Shown here: in pieces, positions 51,153-59,439 of the stretch
Layout: every line of letters begins with the position of its first letter
Position numbering within the stretch: position 1 is the first letter of the stretch
NCBI RefSeq assembly: GCF_017922435.1
Contig: NZ_VDEZ01000006.1
Span: forward strand, 1-64,000
Length of the DNA stretch: 64,000 bases
Origin: Thalassospira sp. ER-Se-21-Dark
Lineage (GTDB): Bacteria > Pseudomonadota > Alphaproteobacteria > Rhodospirillales > Thalassospiraceae
Reading direction: 5' to 3'
Made by a program: the position numbers and the translations under genes
The notes under the pieces: generated by a model
Database searches by the model: none
Seen by the model: the letters and a program-made list of their open reading frames with translations, nothing else
What the model was told of the DNA's origin: nothing

Positions 51153-51187
51153 GCGCCGCTATTTCCCCAATAGCGGCGCTTTTTTTT
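51153..51187 (+). terminator. Strong intrinsic terminator
   Basis: GCGCCGCTATT (51153-51163), loop TCCCC, AATAGCGGCGC (51169-51179), then eight T. It ends the transcript of the LexA-controlled microprotein. Confidence 0.93.
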
Positions 51188-51653
51188 GATTTGCACGTAC
51201 CCGGCACCAGATTTACCCCAATAGAAAATGTGAGCCTTCCTCACATTTCTCTGTCAATCGACCGCCAAGCTCCAACGTTACATGCCAAAAACTTTTTATT
51301 GCATCGCAACAGTTTACGCTGCATTGCAAAATTTCACTCGACAAACCGGCAAAATTTCGTTTGAATCAGGGTGAAAAAAGATAATTCGTCATTTCCTCAT
51401 ACTTTATGGCTATTGCTTGTCTGCGGAACTCAAGTAGGCTTTGAAGCAACAATTGGATTTCAGAACGCTGATCCCCAGATATTGAGTAACGGGCGTCAGA
51501 TCGGCCAACGGAAATTACTCGTCCAGACCGGAATTCTGAAACAAGCCACATTACGCGCGCAGGTACGCTGTACGCGGATAAAACAGGGTGAAATGCCGTA
51601 AACCAGGTCGGTGGCCACTTAAACCTTTGTCGGTCACCCGGGAGTGAGAATAA
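51188..51653 (+). other. Gene-free region before phaZ
   Basis: About 465 bp, AT-richer than its neighbours, presumably the phaZ promoter region. A 76-codon frame at 51371-51601 lacks a good SD and recognisable features, and I do not count it as a gene. Confidence 0.45.
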
Positions 51654-52943
51654 ATGCTGTATCACCTTTATGAATTGCAGCACGCCACAATAAGCCCGCT
51701 TCGCATGGCCGCAGATGCCAGCAAGAAGTGGCTGCGCAATCCGGCCAATCCAATGTCCTATACCCATCAGGGTCGGGCAGCGGCCGCAGCGTGTGACGTG
51801 TTCACGCATATTACCCATCGTTACGGCAAACCGGAATTCGGTCTGGACACGACGGTGATCAACGGCGAAACCGTGCCGGTCACCGAAGAAATTGTCCACA
51901 GGGAAGCTTTTTGCAACCTGTTGCATTTCAAGCGCGAAACCGACCATCTGAAAACACAGCCCGATGACCCGCGACTGTTGATTGTAGCCCCCCTTTCCGG
52001 GCACTTTTCAACGCTTCTGCGCGGCACGGTCGAAGCACTTCTGCCCGATCATGATGTCTATATCACCGACTGGATTGACGCCCGTCTGGTGCCAGTCCAT
52101 CTCGGCCATTTCGATCTGGATAGCTATATCGATTATCTGATGCGCTTCCTGCGCAAGCTTGGCCCGAACACGCATATGATGGCCGTTTGCCAGCCATCTG
52201 TCCCAGTGGTTGCCGCAGCATCCCTGATGGCAGCAGGCAACGAAGCCTGCCAGCCAGCATCGATGACCCTGATGGGGGGCCCGATTGATACCCGCGAAAA
52301 CCCGACCGAGGTCAACAAGTTCGCCAAGCAACATACCCTTGACTGGTTTGAGCAGCATGTGATTTCGCATGTGCCCCTGCCGCATGCGGGTGTGATGCGC
52401 CGGGTTTACCCGGGCTTTATGCAGCTTGCAGGCTTCATGAGCATGAACTGGGATCGTCACGTTTCCGCCCATCACGACATGTTCAATCACCTTGTCGAAG
52501 GTGACGGCGAAAGTGCCGATGCCAAGCGTCATTTCTATCAGGAATATCTGGCGGTCATGGATATGACAGCCGAGTTTTACCTGCAGACGCTGAAGGTCGT
52601 GTTCCACGAACACAGCCTGCCCGAAGGTACGATGCGCTGGCAGGGCGTTCCGGTTGATCCATCCGCCATCACCAAAACGGCCCTTCTGACCGTTGAAGGC
52701 GAACGTGATGACATTACCGGCATGGGACAGACCCGCGCGGCCCACAAACTGACCACCAATCTGCCTGACAATATGCGCATGCATCATCTTCAGCAGGGTG
52801 TCGGCCATTACGGTGTCTTTAACGGGCGTCGCTGGCGTGAACAGATCAGCCCGCGGATCAAGGAATTCATCCGCCGTCACGATCACGAAGGCAAAGGTGC
52901 GCGCAGCGCCCCCAATGTCACGCACATCAACGCGGCCGAATAA
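51654..52943 (+). CDS. phaZ: Intracellular poly(3-hydroxybutyrate) depolymerase
   Basis: 429 aa. Degrades stored PHB granules to 3-hydroxybutyrate or crotonyl-type products. Typical intracellular PhaZ: N-terminal MLYHLYELQHATISPLRMAA, nucleophile Cys179 in MAVCQPSVPVVAA (Cys replaces Ser in this family), and the block LTVEGERDDITGMGQT and QGVGHYGVFNGRRWR carrying the likely catalytic Asp and His. A terminator follows directly. No phasin or synthase gene is nearby. Confidence 0.95.
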   Translation: MLYHLYELQHATISPLRMAADASKKWLRNPANPMSYTHQGRAAAAACDVFTHITHRYGKPEFGLDTTVINGETVPVTEEIVHREAFCNLLHFKRETDHLKTQPDDPRLLIVAPLSGHFSTLLRGTVEALLPDHDVYITDWIDARLVPVHLGHFDLDSYIDYLMRFLRKLGPNTHMMAVCQPSVPVVAAASLMAAGNEACQPASMTLMGGPIDTRENPTEVNKFAKQHTLDWFEQHVISHVPLPHAGVMRRVYPGFMQLAGFMSMNWDRHVSAHHDMFNHLVEGDGESADAKRHFYQEYLAVMDMTAEFYLQTLKVVFHEHSLPEGTMRWQGVPVDPSAITKTALLTVEGERDDITGMGQTRAAHKLTTNLPDNMRMHHLQQGVGHYGVFNGRRWREQISPRIKEFIRRHDHEGKGARSAPNVTHINAAE

Positions 52944-52963
52944 CACCTAACCGCAACCATATC

Positions 52964-52995
52964 AAAAGCCGCCTGCATAAAAACAGGCGGCTTTT
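52964..52995 (+). terminator. Terminator of phaZ
   Basis: AAAAGCCGCCTG (52964-52975), 8-nt loop, CAGGCGGCTTTT (52984-52995) and further T. Confidence 0.92.
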
Positions 52996-53100
52996 TTTGT
53001 TTGAGCGGATTACTGCCAATGACAAAAAGACACAGGTGAACCGCCCTTCACGGCAACGCGTAAAGCCTTAAACAGCGAAACAACGACTGAGCCCACCACC

Positions 53101-53823
53101 ATGACCAGCTTGACGACATTTGACTCTTTTCCAAAAGACAGCCTTGCCGTCGTCTGTGGCGCAACAGGCGGAATCGGAAAGGCCTTTGTCGATCATTTGC
53201 AGGCCAGCGGGCGGTTTTCCGGGGTGATCGCGCTTTCGCGAACCAGCAGCCCTGCCCTTGATTTTGATCGCCCGGAAACCGTCGCCGAGTGTGCGGATTA
53301 TGTCAAAACGCTTGGTGGCGAGGTACGCCTGATCATTGATGCGACGGGATATCTGCATGACGAGAACTTCCAGCCGGAAAAATCCCTGCGCCACATTGAT
53401 GCCGACTACATGGCCAAGCAGTTTCAGATCAACGCGATTGGCCCGGCGCTTTTGATGAAGCATTTCTGCCCAATGCTGCCGCGTTCAGGCAAATCGGTGT
53501 TTGCCACCCTGTCGGCCAAGGTTGGCAGCATTGGTGATAACCGTATGGGGGGCTGGTATGGGTACCGTGCGGCCAAGGCAGCGCTTAATCAGCTGGTCAA
53601 ATGCACCGCGATTGAAATCGGGCGGAACAAGCGTGATTGCGTTTGCGTGGCCCTTCATCCCGGCACGGTCGATACCGGCCTTTCCGGCCCGTTTGCCAAA
53701 TCAGGGCTGAAAGTACAAAGCCCGGATGAGGCCACGGCTAATATGCTGAACGTTATTGATCAGCTTGAGGCCCCGCAATCGGGCGGGTTCTTTGCCTATG
53801 ATCGTACAGAGCTGCCTTGGTAA
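53101..53823 (+). CDS. Short-chain dehydrogenase/reductase
   Basis: 240 aa. NAD(P)-dependent SDR: GATGGIGKAFVDHL (coenzyme loop, about 19-32), and the catalytic Tyr-x-x-x-Lys in GYRAAKAALNQL. Resembles the C-factor/CsgA-like SDR group by its short length and LHPGTVDTGLSGPF end block. Substrate unknown. It stands alone between the phaZ terminator and a convergent Nudix gene 8 bp away. Confidence 0.9.
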   Translation: MTSLTTFDSFPKDSLAVVCGATGGIGKAFVDHLQASGRFSGVIALSRTSSPALDFDRPETVAECADYVKTLGGEVRLIIDATGYLHDENFQPEKSLRHIDADYMAKQFQINAIGPALLMKHFCPMLPRSGKSVFATLSAKVGSIGDNRMGGWYGYRAAKAALNQLVKCTAIEIGRNKRDCVCVALHPGTVDTGLSGPFAKSGLKVQSPDEATANMLNVIDQLEAPQSGGFFAYDRTELPW

Positions 53824-53830
53824 AGCGGGC

Positions 53831-54445
53831 TTAATCAAACAGCTTGGTCAGAAGGGCATGCTGTAACAGGATAATGGTCTTGGCATCGCGGATACGTCCA
53901 TCGGCCATCATCGGAATGATGTCGTCAAAGCCGATCTCAAGCACATGGATATCCTCGCCCTCTTCATGCAGGCCACCACCATCGCCTTCGCGGTGATCGC
54001 GGGTGACTTCGGCAATGAACAAATGCAAACGTTCGGTGACGGATCCCGGGCTCATGAACAGGTCAAAGACCTGACGGGGCTTTCCGATCTTATAGCCGGT
54101 TTCTTCTTCGACCTCGGCAATGACGGCTGCAGCCGGATCACGATCATCAAGCACACCTGCTGGCACTTCGATCAACATGCCGTCTTGGTTGCCATTGACA
54201 AAGCTTGGCAGGCGAAACTGTCGGGTGAGGATAACGGTACGATCCATGCGGTTATAAAGAAGGATGCCCGCCCCATTGCCACGTTCATAAGCTTCGCGCG
54301 TCTGGCTTTGCCATGATCCATCTGATCGTTTCAGATCAAAGCTGACGCGATAAAGCCAATACCAGTTGTCCGACAGACATTCGATATCACTGACACGGAC
54401 GTGATCCTGATCGGAAAGAGACCAACCTTTGGGCAGATCGAACAT
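53831..54445 (-). CDS. Nudix hydrolase, ADP-ribose/GDP-mannose pyrophosphatase type (NudK-like)
   Basis: 204 aa. Hydrolyses nucleoside diphosphate sugars. The Nudix helix reads GVLDDRDPAAAVIAEVEEET followed by GY; the spacing is that of NudK-type enzymes, and the EVEEET acids keep the metal site. The Arg before the catalytic Glu is Ala here, which is a departure from the consensus. GILLYNRMDRTVILTRQFRL is typical of the family. It follows a hydrolase gene by 15 nt on the same strand. Confidence 0.88.
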   Translation of the reverse strand: MFDLPKGWSLSDQDHVRVSDIECLSDNWYWLYRVSFDLKRSDGSWQSQTREAYERGNGAGILLYNRMDRTVILTRQFRLPSFVNGNQDGMLIEVPAGVLDDRDPAAAVIAEVEEETGYKIGKPRQVFDLFMSPGSVTERLHLFIAEVTRDHREGDGGGLHEEGEDIHVLEIGFDDIIPMMADGRIRDAKTIILLQHALLTKLFD

Positions 54446-54460
54446 GATGGCGTCACCGGA

Positions 54461-55249
54461 CTAGCGTTTCAGGAAGGCAGAAAGGGTCAAAAGCACGGCA
54501 TCGGGTTTCTCGGCATGCACCCAGTGGCCAGCGCCCTTGATGCTGGTAAAGGTCGCCTTGGGGAAAAGCGACTTGATGTGATCGCGGTCCTTGGGATCGA
54601 CATAGTGCGAGTTGGCACCCGAAATAAACAGGACATCGCCATCATACTGATCGGCAAGCCCGTCCGTTGGCCAACCGATGATATCGTCAAGATGATTGGC
54701 CATGGCATCAATGTTGACCTGCCATGACATCGCACCCGTTTCCTTGTCTGTCGCGACATTCTGGGCAAGGAATTGACGCACGCCCTTTTCCGATACGCCA
54801 GAAGACAAGGCGTCTTCGACCTCGGAGCGGCGCGAAATGGTGAAAAAGTCGACATCGCGCATGGCGCTGATATAGCCGCTATAATCATGGTCATAGGAAA
54901 CCGGGGCAATATCGACCACGACCAGATCGGCAACCAAACCGGCATCGGCCGAAAGGGAAAGCACCATCGATGCCTTGCCGCCCATCGAATGCCCGACCAG
55001 ATGCACCGGTTTATCGGATACTTCACTGATCAGTTCGGCCAGATCGGCCGCCATGGCCGGATAGGTCATTTCCGCGTCCCAGTTGGAGCGTCCGTGATTT
55101 CGCAAATCAGCGGTAACAACGTGATACTTTTCCGCCAGTCGCCGTGCGATGGCCGTCCAGTTGCGGGCCTGACCAAACAGGCCATGGACAATCACGATGG
55201 TGCCGTTGTCACGGTTTTCTTCGCCAAAGGCGTAATGGGCAAGTTTCAT
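54461..55249 (-). CDS. Alpha/beta-fold hydrolase, YbfF-like
   Basis: 262 aa from ATG 55249 (MKLAHYAFGEENRDNG). Oxyanion region IVIVHGLFGQARNWTAIA, nucleophile Ser in LVGHSMGGKASMVL, and the His near the end in GAGHWVHAEKPD. YbfF-type esterases act on acyl-CoA or short esters; the true substrate is unknown. Upstream of the Nudix gene as a two-gene operon. Confidence 0.88.
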   Translation of the reverse strand: MKLAHYAFGEENRDNGTIVIVHGLFGQARNWTAIARRLAEKYHVVTADLRNHGRSNWDAEMTYPAMAADLAELISEVSDKPVHLVGHSMGGKASMVLSLSADAGLVADLVVVDIAPVSYDHDYSGYISAMRDVDFFTISRRSEVEDALSSGVSEKGVRQFLAQNVATDKETGAMSWQVNIDAMANHLDDIIGWPTDGLADQYDGDVLFISGANSHYVDPKDRDHIKSLFPKATFTSIKGAGHWVHAEKPDAVLLTLSAFLKR

Positions 55250-55329
55250 AAAGACCAACTTCTGCGCAATTCGAACGGGGTCGATCCCCCTTAATAGCGG
55301 TGCAAACTGCGAAGGTGAAGTGCCCAAAC

Positions 55330-55368
55330 AAAAACACCTCCGCAACAACGAGATGCGGAGGCGTTTTT
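55330..55368 (-). terminator. Terminator of the 53-aa protein gene
   Basis: AAAAACaCCTCCGCA (55330-55344) and TGCGGAGGcGTTTTT (55354-55368) with one mismatch and a 9-nt loop. A T-run follows on each strand. Confidence 0.85.
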
Positions 55369-55412
55369 AAGCGTACCGATTGAACGGTCGCAGGGTGTGG
55401 TTGGCTGCGCAA

Positions 55413-55574
55413 TTATGCGCCAGCAGCAACACCACCGTGGGGTTTGTTGTGTGCGCCAAACAGGGCACCAACTTTGCGTACCAGTGCAACAAGCATCTGA
55501 CGCATAGCCTGTGCACGGAGATGTTCAGCTTCGCGCTGCAGGGCAACCAGGTCATAATCACGATACATTTTCAT
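55413..55574 (-). CDS. 53-aa basic helical protein (RSP_7527-like)
   Basis: 53 aa: begins MKMYRDYDLVALQREAEHLR, continues AQAMRQMLVALVRKVGALFG and ends AHNKPHGGVAAGA. An amphipathic helix rich in Arg and Leu with a Tyr-Asp start, reminiscent of the RSP_7527/DUF1127-like short proteins of alphaproteobacteria. SD AGAGGAA before ATG and a clean terminator 45 bp after the stop support a real, independently expressed gene. Function unknown; such proteins are often abundant and stress-linked. Confidence 0.72.
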   Translation of the reverse strand: MKMYRDYDLVALQREAEHLRAQAMRQMLVALVRKVGALFGAHNKPHGGVAAGA

Positions 55575-56072
55575 GTCCGTTTCCTCTTAAAAGCATCCGG
55601 CGTTATTCCCGCCGGGGTTTCGCTGTGTGTTTCGTTAAACCCGGTGTACGCCTGTTTGATCATACCGACGAGAAGAGTTTTATCACCCCAAACATGCACT
55701 CAACGCATACCTATGATCGGCAATGAGATAATTTCGTCATGCATATTTCACATATTTGTATCATGACAAATAAGGCGTTCGTTTTGCTCACATTTTCACA
55801 CTCTGAAACCCTTAACATCCCGCCAAATCTATGATGATCCTAATATGAAGATGCTCTGCCCGATGATATTTCAAGTCCTAGGCAGAAGAAAAATCATCAA
55901 AAAATACTTGGTGCAGATCGATTTTTCGCCAAATACGGTCAAAATTGCAGATATTTTCGCCAGAGTCACACCGCACAATTTTGCATAGCTCATCCAAAAG
56001 CAGAAAACGGCAATACCCGATCAGGATATTGCCGTTTTACGATCCGCCTATCCGGGTGTTCTTTACACGCCG
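55575..56072. other. Gene-free region
   Basis: About 500 bp, AT-rich in its centre, presumably the promoter of the 53-aa protein gene on one side and the terminator of the aldehyde dehydrogenase gene on the other. Around 56000-56040 CGGCAATA and TATTGCCG form a hairpin (GGCAAT...ATTGCC) with GTTTTAC after it that can end the minus-strand dehydrogenase transcript. I see nothing else. Confidence 0.45.
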
Positions 56073-57623
56073 TCAGTTGCCCGACTTAAGGGCGTAATTG
56101 AGGTATTTGGGTTCGAGATATTCCTCAAGCCCCCAATGACCGCCTTCGCGGCCCTGACCACTTTCCTTGACCCCGCCAAACGGCGCACCTTCGTGGCTGG
56201 TGGTGCCATCATTGATGCCGACCACACCGACTTCCAGACGATCGGCAAGCCGTTGGATACGCCCGATATCGCGACTGTAGATATAAGAAGACAGTCCGGT
56301 GCGCACCCGATTGGCAAGTGTGATCACGTCATCTTCGGTGCCAAACCGATAGATCGGCGCCACCGGGGCAAACAGTTCCTCGTCAAAGCAATCCGCATCA
56401 TCGGGCACATCGGTCATCACAAGTGGCCGGGTGAAAAAGCCTTCCTCGGGCAAGGGCGCGCAATAAATCAGGTTCGCACCGCGTTTTTGGGCATCAGCGA
56501 CAAGGCGTTCGACCTTCGCCACCGCCTGGCGGTTGATCAGTGGCCCCAATTCCGTGCCGGGCACAAATCCATTGCCAATGGTCTGTGCCTTGCTGGCGGT
56601 AACGAACTTTTCGACAAAGGCATCATAGACACCGTCCTGGACGAAAATGCGGTTGGCACAAACGCAGGTCTGGCCACTGTTGCGGAACTTTGAAATCATC
56701 GCGCCAGCAACGGCCGCAGCAAGATCAGCATCATCCATGACAATAAAAGGCGCATTGCCTCCGAGTTCCAGCGACAGTTTTTTCATCGTCGGCGCGCATT
56801 GTTCCATCAACCGTTTGCCCACCGAGGTTGAGCCAGTGAACGACAGCATCCGAACGCGCTGATCGCCTGTAAGGGCCTCGCCTATCGGATGGGGCAAACC
56901 GGTCACGACGTTAAACACACCAGGCGGGAACCCGGCCTGTTCGGCCAGCTTGGCGGCTGCCAATGCCGAAAGCGGGGTATCCTCGGCCGGTTTGACAATC
57001 ACGGTACAGCCCGCCGCCAATGCCGGCGCACATTTGCGCACCACCATGGTCAGCGGGAAATTCCAGGGCGTAATCGCCGCGACCACACCTACGGGATGTT
57101 TTTGCACAACAACGCGACGATCGCGCTGGGTTGCGGGCATGGTTTGGCCATAGGCGCGCTTGGCTTCTTCGCCATACCATTCGGCATAGGCAATCGCACC
57201 GACCACTTCGCGCAGCGCCTGATCAAGCGGCTTTCCCTGTTCAAGGGTGATCAGGGCTGCCAAGTCTTCCTGATGGGTTTCAAGCAAGTCACGCCAGCGG
57301 CGCAAGATATCCGCCCGTTCACGTGCCAGCATGCGCGACCATGCCGGAAAGGCCGCGTGGGCGGCGTCAATTGCCTGTCGGGCCTCGGATGTGCGCATAA
57401 ATGGCACTGTGCCAATCACGTCACCCTTGGCCGGGTCGATCACGTCCAGCGTTTCACGACTGTCGGCGGCCCGCCATTCCCCGTTAATATAGGCATGTTT
57501 AAGGTTCCAGTCGCGGATAAGGGCCCGTGCACGCGCGCGTCCCTCGCGAATGAGGGTCTCATTGGCCTGTGGATCCGGGGCGGATGATGCGGAGGGTGAA
57601 TTATTCCGGGTGGCAGCGGACAT
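56073..57623 (-). CDS. gabD: NAD(P)-dependent succinate-semialdehyde dehydrogenase
   Basis: 516 aa from ATG 57623 (MSAATRNNSPSASSAPDP), SD AAGGAAG. Oxidises succinate semialdehyde or a similar aldehyde to the acid. ALDH features: AITPWNFPLTMVVRKCAPAL, GSTSVGKRL coenzyme loop, Glu in LELGGNAPFIV, and the catalytic Cys in NSGQTCVCANR; the GabD-type end GREGGHWGLEEYLEPKYL. The first 30 residues are an extra polar stretch. No gabT nearby, so the source of the aldehyde is not shown. Confidence 0.9.
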   Translation of the reverse strand: MSAATRNNSPSASSAPDPQANETLIREGRARARALIRDWNLKHAYINGEWRAADSRETLDVIDPAKGDVIGTVPFMRTSEARQAIDAAHAAFPAWSRMLARERADILRRWRDLLETHQEDLAALITLEQGKPLDQALREVVGAIAYAEWYGEEAKRAYGQTMPATQRDRRVVVQKHPVGVVAAITPWNFPLTMVVRKCAPALAAGCTVIVKPAEDTPLSALAAAKLAEQAGFPPGVFNVVTGLPHPIGEALTGDQRVRMLSFTGSTSVGKRLMEQCAPTMKKLSLELGGNAPFIVMDDADLAAAVAGAMISKFRNSGQTCVCANRIFVQDGVYDAFVEKFVTASKAQTIGNGFVPGTELGPLINRQAVAKVERLVADAQKRGANLIYCAPLPEEGFFTRPLVMTDVPDDADCFDEELFAPVAPIYRFGTEDDVITLANRVRTGLSSYIYSRDIGRIQRLADRLEVGVVGINDGTTSHEGAPFGGVKESGQGREGGHWGLEEYLEPKYLNYALKSGN

Positions 57624-57821
57624 GGGCGGGACTTCCTTGGCACGCAATAACAAAAACTTTGGTGATCACGCGCTTGTGATTACAGTTTCGGGGGCACTGC
57701 TGGGACACTAAGCCTTGCGGCGGGCTAATGGCAATAACGTGCTTACATCTCAATATAAAAAACTAAACTGAACGCTGCACTCAGAGAGACACTTTAACGC
57801 GTTTTGGAGAGAGAACCCAAG

Positions 57822-58286
57822 ATGAAGAAGCTCCTTTTTGCCGGTCTCCTCGGCACGATCTTAACTGCAGGTGCCGCATTCCCGATGATGGCACAGGCCG
57901 ATGAAGCATCCGACAACGCCGCGGTTGAAAACCGCAAGATGCTGATGGATGGCATCGGCGGCGCGATGGGCACACTTGGCTGCTATATGAAGGGTGAATG
58001 CACCCTGCCCGATCCGGTTCTGGCCAACCTGGCCAAGGGCATTGCGTTTTCAGCGGGGGCTGCCGCGGCGGCGTTTGAGCCGCAAACCCCGGATGCATCC
58101 GTCAAGACAACGGCAAGTGCCGATATCTGGACCAACTGGGATGATTTCTCTGGCCGCTTCCCGGAAATGAAGCAGGCTGCGCTTGCGCTGGCCGATGCGG
58201 TTGGTGACAAGGGTGCGATGGGCGCTGCGATGGGCAATCTGGGCAAGTCCTGCAAAGGTTGCCACGACGAGTTCCGAACCAAGTAA
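57822..58286 (+). CDS. Cytochrome c'
   Basis: 154 aa from ATG 57822, with a Sec signal ending near MAQADE. Four-helix cytochrome c' with C-terminal heme motif CKGCHDEFR (about residues 145-153), a fold that binds NO or CO at five-coordinate heme. MDGIGGAMGTLGCYMKGECT carries two extra Cys. Convergent with a cytochrome b561 gene across a bidirectional terminator. It may protect against nitrosative stress or act as electron partner of the b561. Confidence 0.92.
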   Translation: MKKLLFAGLLGTILTAGAAFPMMAQADEASDNAAVENRKMLMDGIGGAMGTLGCYMKGECTLPDPVLANLAKGIAFSAGAAAAAFEPQTPDASVKTTASADIWTNWDDFSGRFPEMKQAALALADAVGDKGAMGAAMGNLGKSCKGCHDEFRTK

Positions 58287-58335
58287 AATTTGATCTTGCG
58301 GCCCTGCCCAGTCATGGGGTTTGCAGGCAACTCAA

Positions 58336-58371
58336 AAAGGCCAACGTTCCATCTGCAGAACGTTGGCCTTT
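58336..58371. terminator. Bidirectional terminator between cytochrome c' and b561 genes
   Basis: AAAGGCCAACGTTC (58336-58349), 8-nt loop, GAACGTTGGCCTTT (58358-58371): perfect 14-bp arms with flanking A and T runs. Confidence 0.92.
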
Positions 58372-58395
58372 GTCATTATTATCCGCAGCCCCGAA

Positions 58396-59097
58396 CTAAC
58401 CGCGCGCCAGCGTGACACCGCCCCAGACCACAAGTGCACAGACAATCAGGATCACAATCCCCAGCACCGGTGAGGCAAAACGGATGTTTGCAAAGCGCCC
58501 TGCCAGTTCGGCCGGCACGCGGCGGGTGCCAATCACAATCGCCCGGATCAGGTTTTCGCGTTTGACAACCAGATAAAACAACGCGGCAAAGACATGCAGG
58601 CCGACGGCCCCATAGATCAGGTTGATGTTGGTGTGATGGATCCAGTTCATGGTGCTGGCAAAATCGGAACTGACATAAGCCACAAGCGGCCCGTCAAAGA
58701 ACAGGAAGGTATCCTCGCTGGCAAACAGGCCAGATACCGCTTGCACCCCGACCAGCAAAATCATGACCAAAACCATCCAACCACCGGCCGGGTTGTGCCC
58801 GGTATATGTCAGCTCAGAGGTCGAACCCTTGGGTAATTTTCCGAGATAACCGATCACATGGCGTGGACCGGTCAGGAAGTCGGCAAAGCGGGCGTTTGAG
58901 CTGCCGACAAAGCCCCAGATGATACGAAAGATCACAAGAGCAAGCACGCTGTAACCGGCGAGGGCATGGATATCAATCATCACCTGTCGATTGCTCCACC
59001 AGGCCGTCACAATGGCAACGACAAGAGCCCAATGAAACAGGCGAACCGGGAAATCCCAAAGTTTGACTTTCTTTTCGTCTGCGGACGGGGTGCTCAT
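58396..59097 (-). CDS. Cytochrome b561-type membrane protein
   Basis: 233 aa from ATG 59097 (MSTPSADEKKVKLWDFPVRL). Four to five membrane helices. Heme-ligand His: PVRLFHWALV in helix 1, MIDIHALAGYSVL in helix 2, MNWIHHTNINL and YGAVGLHVFAALF in later helices, the b561/Ni-Fe hydrogenase b-subunit pattern. Moves electrons between quinol and a periplasmic cytochrome, quite likely the convergent cytochrome c'. Confidence 0.9.
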   Translation of the reverse strand: MSTPSADEKKVKLWDFPVRLFHWALVVAIVTAWWSNRQVMIDIHALAGYSVLALVIFRIIWGFVGSSNARFADFLTGPRHVIGYLGKLPKGSTSELTYTGHNPAGGWMVLVMILLVGVQAVSGLFASEDTFLFFDGPLVAYVSSDFASTMNWIHHTNINLIYGAVGLHVFAALFYLVVKRENLIRAIVIGTRRVPAELAGRFANIRFASPVLGIVILIVCALVVWGGVTLARG

Positions 59098-59283
59098 CGG
59101 GCCTCTCTCTTTGCACGAACAGGGGTTATTCATTTGCGGAAAATATCGCACAGCAGTTTCCGTCAAGAAACTTAAAGACAGATCAATTTTCCATACCAGT
59201 ACAAATTGCCCGCGGATGCCGGGTCAACCAACGGTTATCACATTACCGAAACCTAAAACTTTGCGAATTGGCAATTCTTTAAT

Positions 59284-59298
59284 TGAAAATCATTCTCA
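59284..59298 (+). promoter_or_regulatory. Fur box upstream of the imelysin gene
   Basis: TGAAAATCATTCTCA matches the 7-1-7 Fur core TGAnAATnATTnTCA at every fixed position. It lies about 140 bp before the imelysin start and predicts repression by iron-loaded Fur. Alphaproteobacteria may use Irr or Mur in its place. Confidence 0.75.
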
Positions 59299-59439
59299 CA
59301 AGCAGTATCAATTGGCGGAAGCAAAGTGATCAGGGTCACAGTTCCTGTGCGCGTCCATTCTTTGGGCGTGACGGATTTTCACCTTGATCGAAGGGGCTTT
59401 TGCCCTTGGCTCACCATTCAGGGATAGATGGGAACTCCT

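Noticed and set aside
51371..51601. 76-codon frame before phaZ
   Set aside because: No SD, odd composition, and no recognisable feature; a larger minus-strand frame also runs through here by chance.
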